Shown here: piece after piece, positions 8,015 through 18,609 of the stretch
Layout: every line of letters starts with the position of its first letter
Numbering within the stretch: the first letter of the stretch is position 1
Source of the DNA: Bacteroidota bacterium
GTDB taxonomy: Bacteria; Bacteroidota; Bacteroidia; Flavobacteriales_D; Crocinitomicaceae
Assembly (NCBI GenBank): GCA_024280295.1
Contig: JAJRQK010000029.1
Location: 186,001 to 250,000, forward strand
Direction of reading: 5' to 3'
DNA length: 64,000 nucleotides
Notes under the pieces: model-generated
Seen by the model: only the letters and a program-made list of their open reading frames with translations
Told to the model about the DNA's origin: nothing
The model's database searches: none
Position numbers and translations under genes: made by a program

Positions 8015-9088
8015 CTAAGGCTCAATGGGTGTCTGAGTTCTTACTGAAGCAGGAACGTCAAAACTAGTTTCACGATCGAAATCTAAGGTCGGTGCAATGT
8101 TATACCGTCCTAGAGCTTGACGAATGCTGCTAAGTAGAATAGAGTAGATGTACTTTTCTTCTTCGAATTTAATTTCTGTTTTTGTTGGGTGAACATTGAC
8201 ATCGATCTTGCTTGCATCAACTTCTAGGTAAATGAAGTAACTTGGGAAGTAACGATCTTTCAATAAACCTTCAAAAGCCTTCGCAATAGCATGATTGAAA
8301 AAGCCACTTTTAAAAAAACGGTTATTAACAAAGAAGTACTGCTCTCCACGTGTTTTGCGAGAAAATTCTGGCTTCAAAACATAGCCACTTAACTTCACAA
8401 TATCACTCGTTTCTTCTATTGGAACAAGGCGATCATTCGATTTCCTCCCCATGACATCAACGATACGCTTTCTTAGAACTCCAGGCGTTAAATTATGAAG
8501 CTCATTATCATTATGTATTAAGGTGAAATGAACTTCCGGGTGAGCTAGAGCAACACGTTCAAATTCATCTTGAATATGTCTAAACTCAACTTGATTCGAT
8601 TTAAGGAAATTTCTACGTGCTGGAACGTTGTAAAATAGATTTTTAACTTGAAACGAAGTTCCTGTAGGTGTTACGGATTCTTCCTTCAGTTTGATTTTAC
8701 TTCCCTCAATTTCAATGCAAATACTTGTCGCATCGGATTGTCGCTTCGTGTTCATTTGGACATGCGAAATGGCAGCAATTGAAGCAAGTGCTTCTCCTCG
8801 AAATCCTTTGGTTGACAGCGCAAAAAGATCATCAGCCTTTCTTACTTTACTTGTCGCATGTCGCGCAAAGCACAGTTCAGCATCATCCGGACTCATTCCA
8901 GCACCATTATCAACTACTTGAATAAGTGATTTTCCTGCTTCTTTGATATTGACATCAATTTTCATTGCTTGAGCATCAATGGCATTTTCCATTAATTCCT
9001 TGACCACAGAAGCGGGGCGTTGTATAACTTCACCTGCAGCAATTTGATTTGCAATATGATCTGGTAAGAGTTGTATTAGGTTGCTCAT
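8015..9088 (-). CDS. mutL: DNA mismatch repair protein MutL, N-terminal ATPase part (truncated by TAG)
   Basis: 357 residues covering the complete GHKL ATPase and transducer domains. Motifs are IAAGEVIQRPASVVKELMENAIDA (Bergerat motif I with the catalytic Glu), VDNGAGMSPDD, HATSKVRKADDL, and TKGFRGEALASIAAIS. VNVHPTKTEIKFEEEKYIYS closes the transducer. It ends at a TAG (8017-8015) after TQTPIEP. The codons after the stop continue in frame with IQVNTSYNPF, a linker motif I expect in Bacteroidota MutL, so a single CAG to TAG change explains the break. MutL links MutS mismatch recognition to strand removal; without the C-terminal domain dimerisation and repair should fail. It is preceded 7 bp upstream by a small membrane protein gene. 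Confidence 0.88.
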   Translation of the reverse strand: MSNLIQLLPDHIANQIAAGEVIQRPASVVKELMENAIDAQAMKIDVNIKEAGKSLIQVVDNGAGMSPDDAELCFARHATSKVRKADDLFALSTKGFRGEALASIAAISHVQMNTKRQSDATSICIEIEGSKIKLKEESVTPTGTSFQVKNLFYNVPARRNFLKSNQVEFRHIQDEFERVALAHPEVHFTLIHNDNELHNLTPGVLRKRIVDVMGRKSNDRLVPIEETSDIVKLSGYVLKPEFSRKTRGEQYFFVNNRFFKSGFFNHAIAKAFEGLLKDRYFPSYFIYLEVDASKIDVNVHPTKTEIKFEEEKYIYSILLSSIRQALGRYNIAPTLDFDRETSFDVPASVRTQTPIEP

Positions 9089-9095
9089 GAATTGA

Positions 9096-9419
9096 TTACC
9101 AAAGTTTACTCACAATTGAATCAATATCATCCATTCCATTAAAAACAAGATACCCTAAAGCGAGAATTACTCCAATTAATAGCAATATTCGAATGTTCGA
9201 TGTTTTTTGCTCTCGCTTTCGGTAATCAGCACGTGAAAATTCTTGACGTAGATTACCTCGTAAGATTTCACGTCGCTCATCACTAGACATTTCACCCTCC
9301 TCCAGTTTTCTGTACTGCTCTTTCTTGCGCGCCAATCGCTCTTTTCTCTCATCGTAGTAAACGGGAGAATAACCGAATTGTTTATGCTCTATTGTTTTAT
9401 TTAAAAATCGAATCTTCAT
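9096..9419 (-). CDS. Small single-span membrane protein upstream of mutL
   Basis: 107 residues. The N-terminal ~75 are very basic and acidic (YYDERKERLARKKEQYRKLEEGE, likely helical). One transmembrane segment, IRILLLIGVILALGYLVF (about 76-93), is followed by a short C-terminal end. Genes like this sit directly before mutL in many Bacteroidota and are sometimes labelled riboflavin synthase subunit beta in databases, a name that nothing in this sequence supports. It is probably the first gene of the mutL/rhomboid/EEP operon, with only 7 bp before mutL. Function unknown. Confidence 0.75.
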   Translation of the reverse strand: MKIRFLNKTIEHKQFGYSPVYYDERKERLARKKEQYRKLEEGEMSSDERREILRGNLRQEFSRADYRKREQKTSNIRILLLIGVILALGYLVFNGMDDIDSIVSKLW

Positions 9420-9428
9420 GTTACTTCA

Positions 9429-9436
9429 CAAATTTA
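9429..9436 (-). promoter_or_regulatory. Putative -7 element for the mutL operon
   Basis: The minus strand reads TAAATTTG, matching TAnnTTTG, 10 bp upstream of the ATG of the small membrane protein. A TTTG at 9456-9453 could be part of the -33 element, but the spacing (16 bp) is shorter than usual. Confidence 0.45.
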
Positions 9437-9498
9437 ACAATTATTCTTGGTGCAAATTCGTTAATAAAGGTCAAAAATTGTACCTAGTTAGTCGATCC

Positions 9499-10831
<1,333 letters not shown>

Positions 10832-10833
10832 TT

Positions 10834-10874
10834 ATTGCAAGGGTTTCTATACAAAAGAATCTTTTTCTTGCAAT
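10834..10874. repeat. 8-bp inverted repeat upstream of the transposase start
   Basis: ATTGCAAG (10834-10841) and CTTGCAAT (10867-10874) are perfect inverted copies 25 bp apart, just upstream of the transposase start codon. They may be part of the element's control region or end. No matching copy was found at the other side of the remnant. Confidence 0.4.
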
Positions 10875-10978
10875 TTCAGGCATCAAAATTGATCATGTTT
10901 TCATCACAACTCGTTGATAAATAACCTTGTTGAATGAATTTAAGGAGCGACTACTTAAGTGAATCAATACATTCGATT

Positions 10979-11610
10979 ATGAAGAAGTTTTTGCTTGGCA
11001 TACTTGTCATCCCGTTTGCAGTATTTTCTCAAGAGACTGAAGTAAGAGTTATAGAACAATTGGTTCCAAAACAATCAGGAATATTTTCTCTAGGATTGAG
11101 GTCTACTCTAAGTGCGTTTAATGGGCATGAAGATGAATCAGTGGAAGATGGAATCGGTGGTCAGTTCCGAGTTCAGTTTGCGAATAGAATTAATTCTGAC
11201 TGATTCTTCGATTATATTACGAGTGATATCGGTGATTATGCAAAGTGAATCGATTATCACATCGGGTGGAGTGTACTATACTACTTTACGGATTTGTCGT
11301 CTCCAAGCTGAAATCTTATATACTTGCAGGGCATTGCTTCGATTATACCAAACTTATAGACAATAATTCTGCTTTTGGTGGTATTGAACGCTGGAGTTCT
11401 GCCGTTCAAGGTGGGGCAGGTGTACACTGGAATTTAACAGAGAAACTTGATCTCTCATTTGTAGTACAATACATGCTTCATCTTGGGAATAAAATTAATG
11501 CAGAACGAGTGAATGGTTACTTGACCTTTACAAAGGAAAAGGGAGCAAGCTTAGAGGGACACATGCTATTACATGTTGGGATTAATTATAAACTAGGGCA
11601 ATTATGGTAA
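10979..11610 (+). pseudogene. Outer-membrane beta-barrel-like protein, pseudogene (two nonsense codons and one frameshift)
   Basis: Starts with a signal peptide (MKKFLLGILVIPFAVFSQ) at 10979; an upstream ATG at 10934 is less likely. The frame gives IFSLGLRSTLSAFNG and is then broken by TGA after RINSD at about 11201. It is open again (FFDYITSDIGDYAK), hits a second TGA, gives IDYHIGWSVLYYFTDLSSP, and slips frame near 11312. From there the +1 frame reads KLKSYILAGHCFDYT and onward to GINYKLGQLW at 11610. The alternating hydrophobic strands suggest a small beta-barrel. The first TGA sits where Trp would fit and could derive from TGG by one transition. Adjacent to the IS remnant and a second broken gene. 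Confidence 0.8.
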
Positions 11611-12168
11611 GATGTGTACTATTTCTACTTATATCACTTATTAGAACAGTTACTTATTCTCAAGATGAAATTTATCTAAAGAAGGGAGTATTAAGTGCTT
11701 CCGCGACAATTGCTCCATCTAGTATGTTGAATCGTGATGAAAGTAATTTTTACATTCACGGATTTGCTGAATATTTTTTGGGTCGAAATTTTTCTTTAAG
11801 AAGTGATAATTATCTCTTAGTTGATGGAAGAAATGAACTGCCGTTTGCATCAAAGGCTTATCGAGGTTATTTCGGTATGGCTTATCATTTTGGAGAGGAT
11901 AATTGGGACAATCATATTGGGTTTCAACCTAGAGTTACAATTATGAAGCTTGCTACTAACGAGTTCGTCTTCCACAATCCTACCGATCTTAGTGCTTCAA
12001 TTGCACTGAGAGTAGGAACTTCATATTATGTATGGAAGTACTTTAACTTCTTTGCGAATGTACACCTATGTACGCTCTAAACTTTCAGGTACTTTTGGGG
12101 CACCACATCAAACGGATGAGATAATTTTTTCGGATGGGCTTGGATTTCAAATTCCTACAGAAAAGTAA
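11604..12168 (+). pseudogene. Second outer-membrane beta-barrel-like protein, frameshifted near its 3' end
   Basis: Starts at ATG 11604, overlapping the previous gene by 7 bp, with a signal peptide (MVRCVLFLLISLIRTVTYSQ). The frame is intact for 158 residues (SNFYIHGFAEYFLG, YFGMAYHFGEDNW, ALRVGTSYYVWKYF) and stops at 12080. The neighbouring frame continues the same barrel pattern from about 12066, with YVRSKLSG, ending at TAA 12166-12168. One extra base near 12066 explains this. The loss is mild, only the last ~35 residues, so the product might still be made in a truncated form or the shift could be a sequencing error. It pairs with the preceding pseudogene as a two-gene unit. Function unknown. 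Confidence 0.7.
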
Positions 12169-12203
12169 TTCTTTATTTGGCATTCAAATTTTTAATTGAA
12201 AAC

Positions 12204-14732
12204 CTAGTTCAATCCTCTTCTCTCTAAAACTTCATTGAGACTGACTTCATCTACGATAAGTACCTCGCGAGCTTTACTCCCTCTGAAAGATCCGATAATA
12301 CCCATGCCTTCCAATTGATCTACAATTCTACCAGCACGATTGTATCCCAGTTTTAATTTACGTTGTAGCAAACTAGCAGAGCCTTGTTGATGGAGAACCA
12401 CTATTCTTGCTGCATCTACAAATAATGAATCGAGATCTTCATCGTCCATGCTACTACTTCCTTCAGAAGATTCTCCTACGTATTCTGGTAATAAGAATGC
12501 ATCAGCGTAACCACGTTGATCTCCAATAAAATTACAGATGCCTTCAACTTCTGGCGTGTCTACAAATCCACACTGTAAACGAACTAAATCTGACCCTGTA
12601 CTAATAAGCATATCTCCTCGACCTATTAGTTGATCTGCACCAGATCCGTCAAGTATTGTTCGGGAGTCAATTTTTGATTGAACACGGAATGCAATTCGTG
12701 CAGGGAAGTTGGCTTTGATCATCCCTGTAATTACATTAACTGAAGGTCTTTGTGTTGCAACGATTAAGTGAATTCCAATCGCTCTTGCTAACTGTGCAAT
12801 CCTCGCAATTGGATGTTCAACCTCTTTTCCTGCAGTCATAATTAAATCGGCGAACTCATCAATTAAAACAACTATGTAAGGAAGGTAACGATGACCTTTT
12901 TCAGGATTCAATTTACGGGCAATGAATTTGGCGTTGTATTCTTTGATGTTTCTAACTTGGGCTACTTTGAGTAGTTCATAGCGTTCATCCATTTCAATAC
13001 AAAGCGAATTCAATGTGTCAACAACCTTACTTGTATCAGTAATTATCGCGTCACCGCCATCTGGGAGTTTTGCCAAGAAATGCCGCTCGATTTTATTGTA
13101 TAGTGTAAGTTCAACTTTCTTTGGATCGACCAATACAAACTTAACCTGCGCAGGATGCTTCTTATAGAGTAGTGAAACTAGAATTGCATTTAGTCCAACC
13201 GATTTACCTTGTCCTGTTGCTCCTGCAACAAGCAAGTGAGGCATTTTAGCAAGATCGAAGGTGAATGTCTCATTTGTAATAGTTTTACCCATTACGATTG
13301 GCAATTCAGCATCCATTTCTTGGAATTTCTTTGAAGCGATCAAGGAACGCATGCTTACCATTTCAGGTTTGCTATTAGGAACTTCAATTCCAATTGTTCC
13401 TTTTCCTGGTATCGGAGCAATGATTCTAATTCCAAGTGCGGCAAGACTTAGTGCGATATCATCTTCGAGATTTTTAATTTTTGAAATTCTAACACCTGGA
13501 GCAGGAACAATTTCGTATAATGTTACCGTTGGACCAACAGTAGCCATGATTTTCGAAATCTCAATCTTGTAATTTTGGAGAGTTATAACAATTTTATTTT
13601 TATTCTCTTCCAATTCTTTTTTATCAATATTGATTGCTCCTTGACCATAATCTTCCAGTAAATCAATGGGTGGGAGTTTATAACTTGATAAGTCTAATTT
13701 CGGATCGTATTCTCCAAATTCATCGCGTTTACTGTTGACATCTTCTTCCGTTAGAACATCGTCCTCAATAATTGGAGCAACCTTGACAACAAAATCATCA
13801 GTAGTTTCTATTGTTTCTTCTTCTGGAATGGTCACATCCATTTCGTCTATGACAATAGAACTCAATTCTTCTTCAATGATTTCCCCTTCGTCTTCACCGA
13901 ATGTTACAACGTTAGAAAGGTCATCATTTACTTTTTCTTCATCCTTCAATACGTTTATTATGGATAAATCTTTTTCTGTCAGAATTTCCGCCTCAGTATC
14001 TTTTTCAGTTTCCGCTGCCTCATCTTTTGCTTTGAACCAACTAGCGATTTTCATTAGGTTTAGGTTGAAAGCAATTAATCCGAAGATATATCCAATAGCA
14101 ATGATAAGGACGATTGTTCCAAAACTCCCAAGAGTTAAGGCGAACCATTCATTAATTTGATAGCCGAACGTTCCGCCGAGATAATTAACTTGATTTGAAA
14201 AGAATCCAAAGAAAAGGCTGAACCAAACAGTAAATAAAACTGTTCCAGATGTTGCTTTTCGAAGTGGCAGAATTGTGCGATTGAATAAAGCTTTCACTCC
14301 CCATATTGTAAGTAAAATAGGGACTCCAAAAGAAGCAACTCCAAACCATCGATAGATTAATAGGTGGGAAATCCATGCTCCAAACTTGCCTAACCAATTC
14401 GCTACGGGTGTCTCATCTCCATCGAACAAGAATTCGAAAAATCCAATATCTAAAACGCGATTCTGATCCTCTTGCCAAGTAAGTAGGTAAGAGAAGTTTG
14501 CCAAAAAGATAAATAGCGCAGTGAGTAAAAAACCAATTCCAATACTTGATTTAAGTTTCTTTTTATTGATTCGATCAGTAAGTGAACTGATCATCGTAGG
14601 GGCTTTCTTTTTAGTTGATTTTTTCTTTCTTGGAGAGGATGCCCTTTTAGTACTCGACCTTTTCTTCCCCTTATCTTTCGATTCAGAGCTTGATGTTTCC
14701 CCTTTTGCTTTATATTCGTTATCGAGTGCCAT
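12204..14732 (-). CDS. ftsK: DNA translocase FtsK/SpoIIIE
   Basis: 842 residues. A basic Ser/Lys-rich N-terminus (about 1-55) precedes four or five membrane spans (about 60-230). An acidic linker (about 235-360) follows, then the motor: VAGATGQGKSVGLNAILVSL with Walker A (about 500), VLIDEFADLIMTAGKE with Walker B (about 620), ATQRPSVNVITGMIKANFPARI, and GSGADQLIGRGDML. The last ~65 residues are the winged-helix gamma domain that reads KOPS-type sequences (VLHQQGSASLLQRKLKLGYN and GRIVDQLEGMGI). It pumps DNA at the division septum and helps dimer resolution. The linker is short compared with Escherichia coli FtsK. It stands as a single gene with its own promoter-like element. Confidence 0.97.
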   Translation of the reverse strand: MALDNEYKAKGETSSSESKDKGKKRSSTKRASSPRKKKSTKKKAPTMISSLTDRINKKKLKSSIGIGFLLTALFIFLANFSYLLTWQEDQNRVLDIGFFEFLFDGDETPVANWLGKFGAWISHLLIYRWFGVASFGVPILLTIWGVKALFNRTILPLRKATSGTVLFTVWFSLFFGFFSNQVNYLGGTFGYQINEWFALTLGSFGTIVLIIAIGYIFGLIAFNLNLMKIASWFKAKDEAAETEKDTEAEILTEKDLSIINVLKDEEKVNDDLSNVVTFGEDEGEIIEEELSSIVIDEMDVTIPEEETIETTDDFVVKVAPIIEDDVLTEEDVNSKRDEFGEYDPKLDLSSYKLPPIDLLEDYGQGAINIDKKELEENKNKIVITLQNYKIEISKIMATVGPTVTLYEIVPAPGVRISKIKNLEDDIALSLAALGIRIIAPIPGKGTIGIEVPNSKPEMVSMRSLIASKKFQEMDAELPIVMGKTITNETFTFDLAKMPHLLVAGATGQGKSVGLNAILVSLLYKKHPAQVKFVLVDPKKVELTLYNKIERHFLAKLPDGGDAIITDTSKVVDTLNSLCIEMDERYELLKVAQVRNIKEYNAKFIARKLNPEKGHRYLPYIVVLIDEFADLIMTAGKEVEHPIARIAQLARAIGIHLIVATQRPSVNVITGMIKANFPARIAFRVQSKIDSRTILDGSGADQLIGRGDMLISTGSDLVRLQCGFVDTPEVEGICNFIGDQRGYADAFLLPEYVGESSEGSSSMDDEDLDSLFVDAARIVVLHQQGSASLLQRKLKLGYNRAGRIVDQLEGMGIIGSFRGSKAREVLIVDEVSLNEVLERRGLN

Positions 14733-14751
14733 TTAATCCTACTGTATCTTA

Positions 14752-14759
14752 CGAAGATA
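14752..14759 (-). promoter_or_regulatory. Putative -7 element for ftsK
   Basis: The minus strand reads TATCTTCG, one base from TAnnTTTG, 20 bp upstream of the ftsK ATG. The same variant sequence occurs before ilvE at about 49.0 kb, which supports it. A TTG at 14785-14783 (minus) is a possible but widely spaced -33 partner. Confidence 0.5.
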
Positions 14760-14843
14760 TGCAGGATTATGAAGCGTATGTACAATGATATTAGGAACTA
14801 TACACAACTAAATGTTAGTTCACGGTTCTTGTAATTATCTTGT

Positions 14844-15533
14844 TTATTCCTGCATATTTTCCTTCGAATCAATTAAACGATCCATGAACTTGTCAAAACT
14901 AATTTTTTCAAAATCGTCTGGAATTCCAAACAGATCACGATTTGGCGTGTACTCACTCATCTTAATCAGTTCGTAATCAAGTACAGCATCTGTCATCGGA
15001 ATACTAAAACGGACAGGCAATCCAGAGATTTCTTTGTATGTATCGACAATTTTGCTTGAATATCCTCTGAGATATAAAAATTCTATGGGTTCTTCAAAAT
15101 CAGTATGACTAACAATCATTCTTTTGGCTTTTCGCCCAATAATCTCTCGCTTGAAGCATTTTTTAGCAAATATATATTCTGCTATTTTAGCTGTATCGTT
15201 GGGATTAGGTTCAGAGGATAATTCTTCATCGGCATTCATTTGAAGAGCATACTTGCCAAAGTCAGTCTCTAAAAGCAAGTAGGATTTCCCATTGTGCATG
15301 TGTTTTATTGCTACTTGCTTCCCTAAGTTTTGAGTGTAATTTTCAACGCGAACGACTGTATCGTTTGTATATACAACCATTTTATTATCTGGCATCATGT
15401 TTCTCATTGTCGTGTCCCGAACACTTATACGGTACTCTAACATTCCTGTAAAGTGCTTCTTATACTGTGAATGAGCATTAATCGTGAGCGAGATTATGAT
15501 GATGGTAGTAAAAAAACGCAAAAATTTATTCAT
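14844..15533 (-). CDS. Secreted protein of unknown function
   Basis: 229 residues with a signal peptide (FLRFFTTIIIISLTINAHSQ, cleavage after about residue 22) and no lipobox. The mature part alternates beta-strand-like stretches: GMLEYRISVRDTT, DNKMVVYTNDTVVRVENY, HNGKSYLLLETDFGKYAL, and GLPVRFSIPMTDAVLDYELIKM. It ends in a charged helix (KISFDKFMDRLIDSKENMQE). The layout is reminiscent of GLPGLI/DUF4412-like periplasmic proteins of Bacteroidota, but I cannot assign it. It is transcribed away from the arginase gene and stands between ftsK and that gene with its own start region. Confidence 0.75.
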   Translation of the reverse strand: MNKFLRFFTTIIIISLTINAHSQYKKHFTGMLEYRISVRDTTMRNMMPDNKMVVYTNDTVVRVENYTQNLGKQVAIKHMHNGKSYLLLETDFGKYALQMNADEELSSEPNPNDTAKIAEYIFAKKCFKREIIGRKAKRMIVSHTDFEEPIEFLYLRGYSSKIVDTYKEISGLPVRFSIPMTDAVLDYELIKMSEYTPNRDLFGIPDDFEKISFDKFMDRLIDSKENMQE

Positions 15534-15635
15534 ATCGAGGGTTTCTTATTCATTGAACGTCGAAAGGTGGGTAAAGTTACCAAAACAAGATCGCTCGGCA
15601 CTGAATTTCTTTGTTAGTTGGATTACAATTTATAC

Positions 15636-15643
15636 TATTTTTG
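15636..15643 (+). promoter_or_regulatory. Putative -7 element for the arginase/argS operon
   Basis: TATTTTTG matches TAnnTTTG and lies 17 bp before the ATG at 15661. TTTG at 15610-15613 is a possible -33 element, 22 bp upstream. The position supports starting the arginase gene at 15661 and not at 15484. Confidence 0.55.
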
Positions 15644-15660
15644 CCGTCCAATTGAATAGT

Positions 15661-16611
15661 ATGAAACAAATTCAACTCATTATTAATAAGTCTGAAATTA
15701 CAGCGGGGACTAGAGGATCTTCTCTTGGACCTGAAGCGGTGATGACAGCTGCTCGAAAGCGGAACAATATGTTCTTTGGGTATTTTAAAATGAAAGAGGT
15801 TGAAAATATGAATAAACTGCTGGATAGACCAGTAAAGTATCAGTATGCAAAACGTATTGATGGACTTGTGCAAGTATTCAAAAATGTATCAGCATGTGTA
15901 GAAGAAACAATTTCAAGTGGTGGATTTCCATTGCTTTTGACTTCTGATCACGGTTCTGCTGGTGGTACAATTGCGGGGATTCAAAATGCATATCCTTCCA
16001 AGCGACTCGGTGTTATTTGGATTGATGCTCATGGCGATCTTCATACACCCTATACAACTCCTTCTGGTAATATGCATGGAATGCCCTTGGCAACCGCGCT
16101 TAAAGAAGATAACTTAGAATGCAAAAGCAATGATCCAGAGAAGGATGTTGTAAAGATGTGGGACGAGTTAAAGAGTATGGGGTCAGAGGGAGCATCATTT
16201 CAAGCAAGTGATTTGGTATTTATCGCAGTACGCGATACTGAAAAACAAGAAGATGCAATTATGGAGCGGTTGAATATTACCAATCATAAAGTGGAGGATG
16301 TCCGCAAAAAAGGCGTAGAAGAAATAGTGAGATTAACACTTGATCAATTAAGTGACTGTGATATCATTTATGTCTCCTTCGATGTTGATTCTATGGATCC
16401 AAAAGCCACTTCTCATGGTACAGGGACTCCAGTTGATAATGGGCTGATGGTTAATGAGGCACGATACTTCTTAACTGAATTAGCAAAAGAATCGAAATTG
16501 GTGTGCATGGAATTTGTTGAAGTGAACCCATGTTTGGATGAGAAAATTAATACAATGGCAGAAGTTACCTTTGATTTATTAGAGGCTGTAACACAGGAAA
16601 TTGAAAAATAG
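15661..16611 (+). CDS. Arginase/agmatinase/formiminoglutamase family metallohydrolase
   Basis: 316 residues from ATG 15661; the open frame runs 59 codons further upstream, but that part looks non-coding and contains the promoter. Mn-binding motifs appear in order: TSDHGSAGG (about 95-102), WIDAHGDLHTPY (about 120-131), SGNMHGMPLA and SFDVDSMDP (about 240-248). The family hydrolyses guanidino groups of arginine, agmatine or formiminoglutamate. The substrate is not clear from these shared motifs, though the length and DLHTP loop look like the arginase branch of Bacteroidota. It precedes argS by 1 bp, an order that links arginine breakdown and arginine charging; whether that is functional is inference. 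Confidence 0.88.
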   Translation: MKQIQLIINKSEITAGTRGSSLGPEAVMTAARKRNNMFFGYFKMKEVENMNKLLDRPVKYQYAKRIDGLVQVFKNVSACVEETISSGGFPLLLTSDHGSAGGTIAGIQNAYPSKRLGVIWIDAHGDLHTPYTTPSGNMHGMPLATALKEDNLECKSNDPEKDVVKMWDELKSMGSEGASFQASDLVFIAVRDTEKQEDAIMERLNITNHKVEDVRKKGVEEIVRLTLDQLSDCDIIYVSFDVDSMDPKATSHGTGTPVDNGLMVNEARYFLTELAKESKLVCMEFVEVNPCLDEKINTMAEVTFDLLEAVTQEIEK

Positions 16612-16612
16612 A

Positions 16613-18526
16613 ATGGAATCAATAATTAAAGATATACTACTCGATAATTCTCAGACATTATTTGGGCTGGATGTACCCGAAAAAATGATTCAATTCCAAA
16701 AAACACGTAAAGATGTTGAAGGGGATTTGACATTGGTTGTTTTTCCATTTGGGAAGGTTCTAAAGTGCTCACCTGTTGATGCAGGGGAGAGAATTGGTGC
16801 ATTTTTGGTAGAAAAAATTGAGGATCTTACTTCTTATTCAGTAATTAATGGTTTTTTGAATCTGATTATTTCGGATAGTTATTGGTTGACCAAACTTGCT
16901 GAAATGAATGAGCAGGAGCGTTATGGTTTTGTTGAGCCTAATTCGAAACCAACAGTGATGGTCGAATATTCATCGCCCAATACAAATAAACCATTGCATT
17001 TAGGTCATTTGAGAAATATATTTTTAGGTTACTCGGTCGCAGAAATACTCAAAGCCAACGGACATAAAATGGTGAAAACTCAGATCATTAACGATCGTGG
17101 GATTCATATTTGCAAAAGTATGCTTGCTTGGGAACGTTTTTCTTCAATGAACGAGAAAGGCGAAAAAGAAACCCCTGAGAATACTGGAATTAAGGGAGAT
17201 AAGCTCGTTGGTAAATATTACGTCTTATTCGATAAGCATTTTAAGGTAGAAACGAATGAGATTTCTCAAAACTGGGAAAATGGAAATTTTGAAGGTTTTC
17301 CAGAAGAAGTAATCGAAGAATATAATAGATTAGAGTCATCAAAAGCAGGAAAGGAGGGTAAAGCAATTTTGGGGATTGATGCTAAAATTAATGACCTAGC
17401 GAAAAACCAGACGACCATCCTTCGGGATGCCAAGGAAATGCTCATTCTTTGGGAGGCGAAGGATCCTCAAGTTTATCTTTTGTGGACAACAATGAATGGT
17501 TGGGTATACAAAGGATTTGAGAAGACCTACGAGATGATGGGGGTTGATTTTGATACGCTGTATTATGAATCAAATACTTTTTTAATTGGAAAAGATCTTG
17601 TTGAGGATGGATTGCATTCAGGTGTTTTTTACAGAAAAGAGGATGGATCTGTTTGGATTGATTTGACTGGTGATGGTTTGGATGAAAAATTGGTGCTTCG
17701 ATCAGATGGCACTGCTGTTTACATGACTCAGGATGTTGGAACCGCGGTAGATCGATTCAAGGATTATCCAGATTTGGATGGCATAATTTATACTGTTGGA
17801 AATGAACAAGATTATCACTTCAAGGTTTTGTTCCTCATTCTTCAGAAATTAGGTTTTGCTTGGGCGAAAAACTGTTATCATCTCTCTTATGGAATGGTGG
17901 AACTTAGAAATAGCGCAGGAGAAATAGGTAAAATGAAATCTCGTGAAGGAACTGTCGTTGATGCCGATGATCTAATGGATGAGATTGTAGCTTCAGCAAA
18001 ATTAATGACACAAGAACGTGGTCACATCGACGGAATGTCAACAAAAGAAAAAGATGAGCTGTTCTATAAAATTGGAATGGGTGGGTTGAAATATTTTTTA
18101 CTCAAAGTTGATCCTCGCAAAGGAATGGCGTTTAATCCTGAAGAATCAATTGAACTCAACGGAAATACTGGACCATTTATTCAATATGCTCATGCAAGAA
18201 TTAAATCATTGCTAGCAAAAGGAGGGGAAGTTTTCAAACTTGGATTGATTGAACAAATTTCTGCGGAAGAAAAAGAAATTCTTAAGCATTTGAATGATTT
18301 TCCTAACGTGATCAGTGAAGCAGGGGAGAATCATTCTCCAGCTTTGCTTGCAAATTACTCGTTTGAACTGGTGAAATTGTATAATAGTTTTTATCAAAGT
18401 GTAACGGTTCTTAAAGAAGAAGATGTTGCATTGAGAAATATGCGCTTGGTTCTCAGTCAAAATGTGGCGAAAGTCATCAATCTTTCATTGGGGCTTTTAG
18501 GAATTAATGCTCCTGAACGAATGTGA
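16613..18526 (+). CDS. argS: Arginyl-tRNA synthetase
   Basis: 637 residues from ATG 16613 (MESIIKDIL); an ATG at 16601 lies inside the arginase gene and is less likely. This is a class I synthetase: an N-terminal Add1-like domain (1-~110), the HIGH-type motif SSPNTNKPLHLGHLRNIFLG (about 118-137), the Rossmann core with DRGIHICKSM, and a KMSKS-equivalent KMKSREGTVV near 440. A C-terminal DALR anticodon domain has GPFIQYAHARIKSLL (about 520) and ends with INLSLGLLGINAPERM. It attaches arginine to tRNA-Arg in the cytosol. It has all expected parts and no sign of decay. Confidence 0.96.
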   Translation: MESIIKDILLDNSQTLFGLDVPEKMIQFQKTRKDVEGDLTLVVFPFGKVLKCSPVDAGERIGAFLVEKIEDLTSYSVINGFLNLIISDSYWLTKLAEMNEQERYGFVEPNSKPTVMVEYSSPNTNKPLHLGHLRNIFLGYSVAEILKANGHKMVKTQIINDRGIHICKSMLAWERFSSMNEKGEKETPENTGIKGDKLVGKYYVLFDKHFKVETNEISQNWENGNFEGFPEEVIEEYNRLESSKAGKEGKAILGIDAKINDLAKNQTTILRDAKEMLILWEAKDPQVYLLWTTMNGWVYKGFEKTYEMMGVDFDTLYYESNTFLIGKDLVEDGLHSGVFYRKEDGSVWIDLTGDGLDEKLVLRSDGTAVYMTQDVGTAVDRFKDYPDLDGIIYTVGNEQDYHFKVLFLILQKLGFAWAKNCYHLSYGMVELRNSAGEIGKMKSREGTVVDADDLMDEIVASAKLMTQERGHIDGMSTKEKDELFYKIGMGGLKYFLLKVDPRKGMAFNPEESIELNGNTGPFIQYAHARIKSLLAKGGEVFKLGLIEQISAEEKEILKHLNDFPNVISEAGENHSPALLANYSFELVKLYNSFYQSVTVLKEEDVALRNMRLVLSQNVAKVINLSLGLLGINAPERM

Positions 18527-18609
18527 AATGGCAGAAAATATCCAATTCAACAATTATTCAATTTCTTGTCCCTAAGAACTAACAGGAAAATCAAGATTTT
18601 GAACACGAG

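Noticed and set aside
10979-11610. Reading TGA as tryptophan (alternative genetic code) to restore the first outer-membrane-protein gene
   Set aside because: The second TGA does not fit Trp, a frameshift is also present, and many intact genes here end in TGA (for example the Sua5/YciO gene at 3819-3821).
15484-15660. N-terminal extension of the arginase-family protein
   Set aside because: The added 59 residues match no family, contain the promoter element and overlap the divergent gene; family members start at MKQIQLI.
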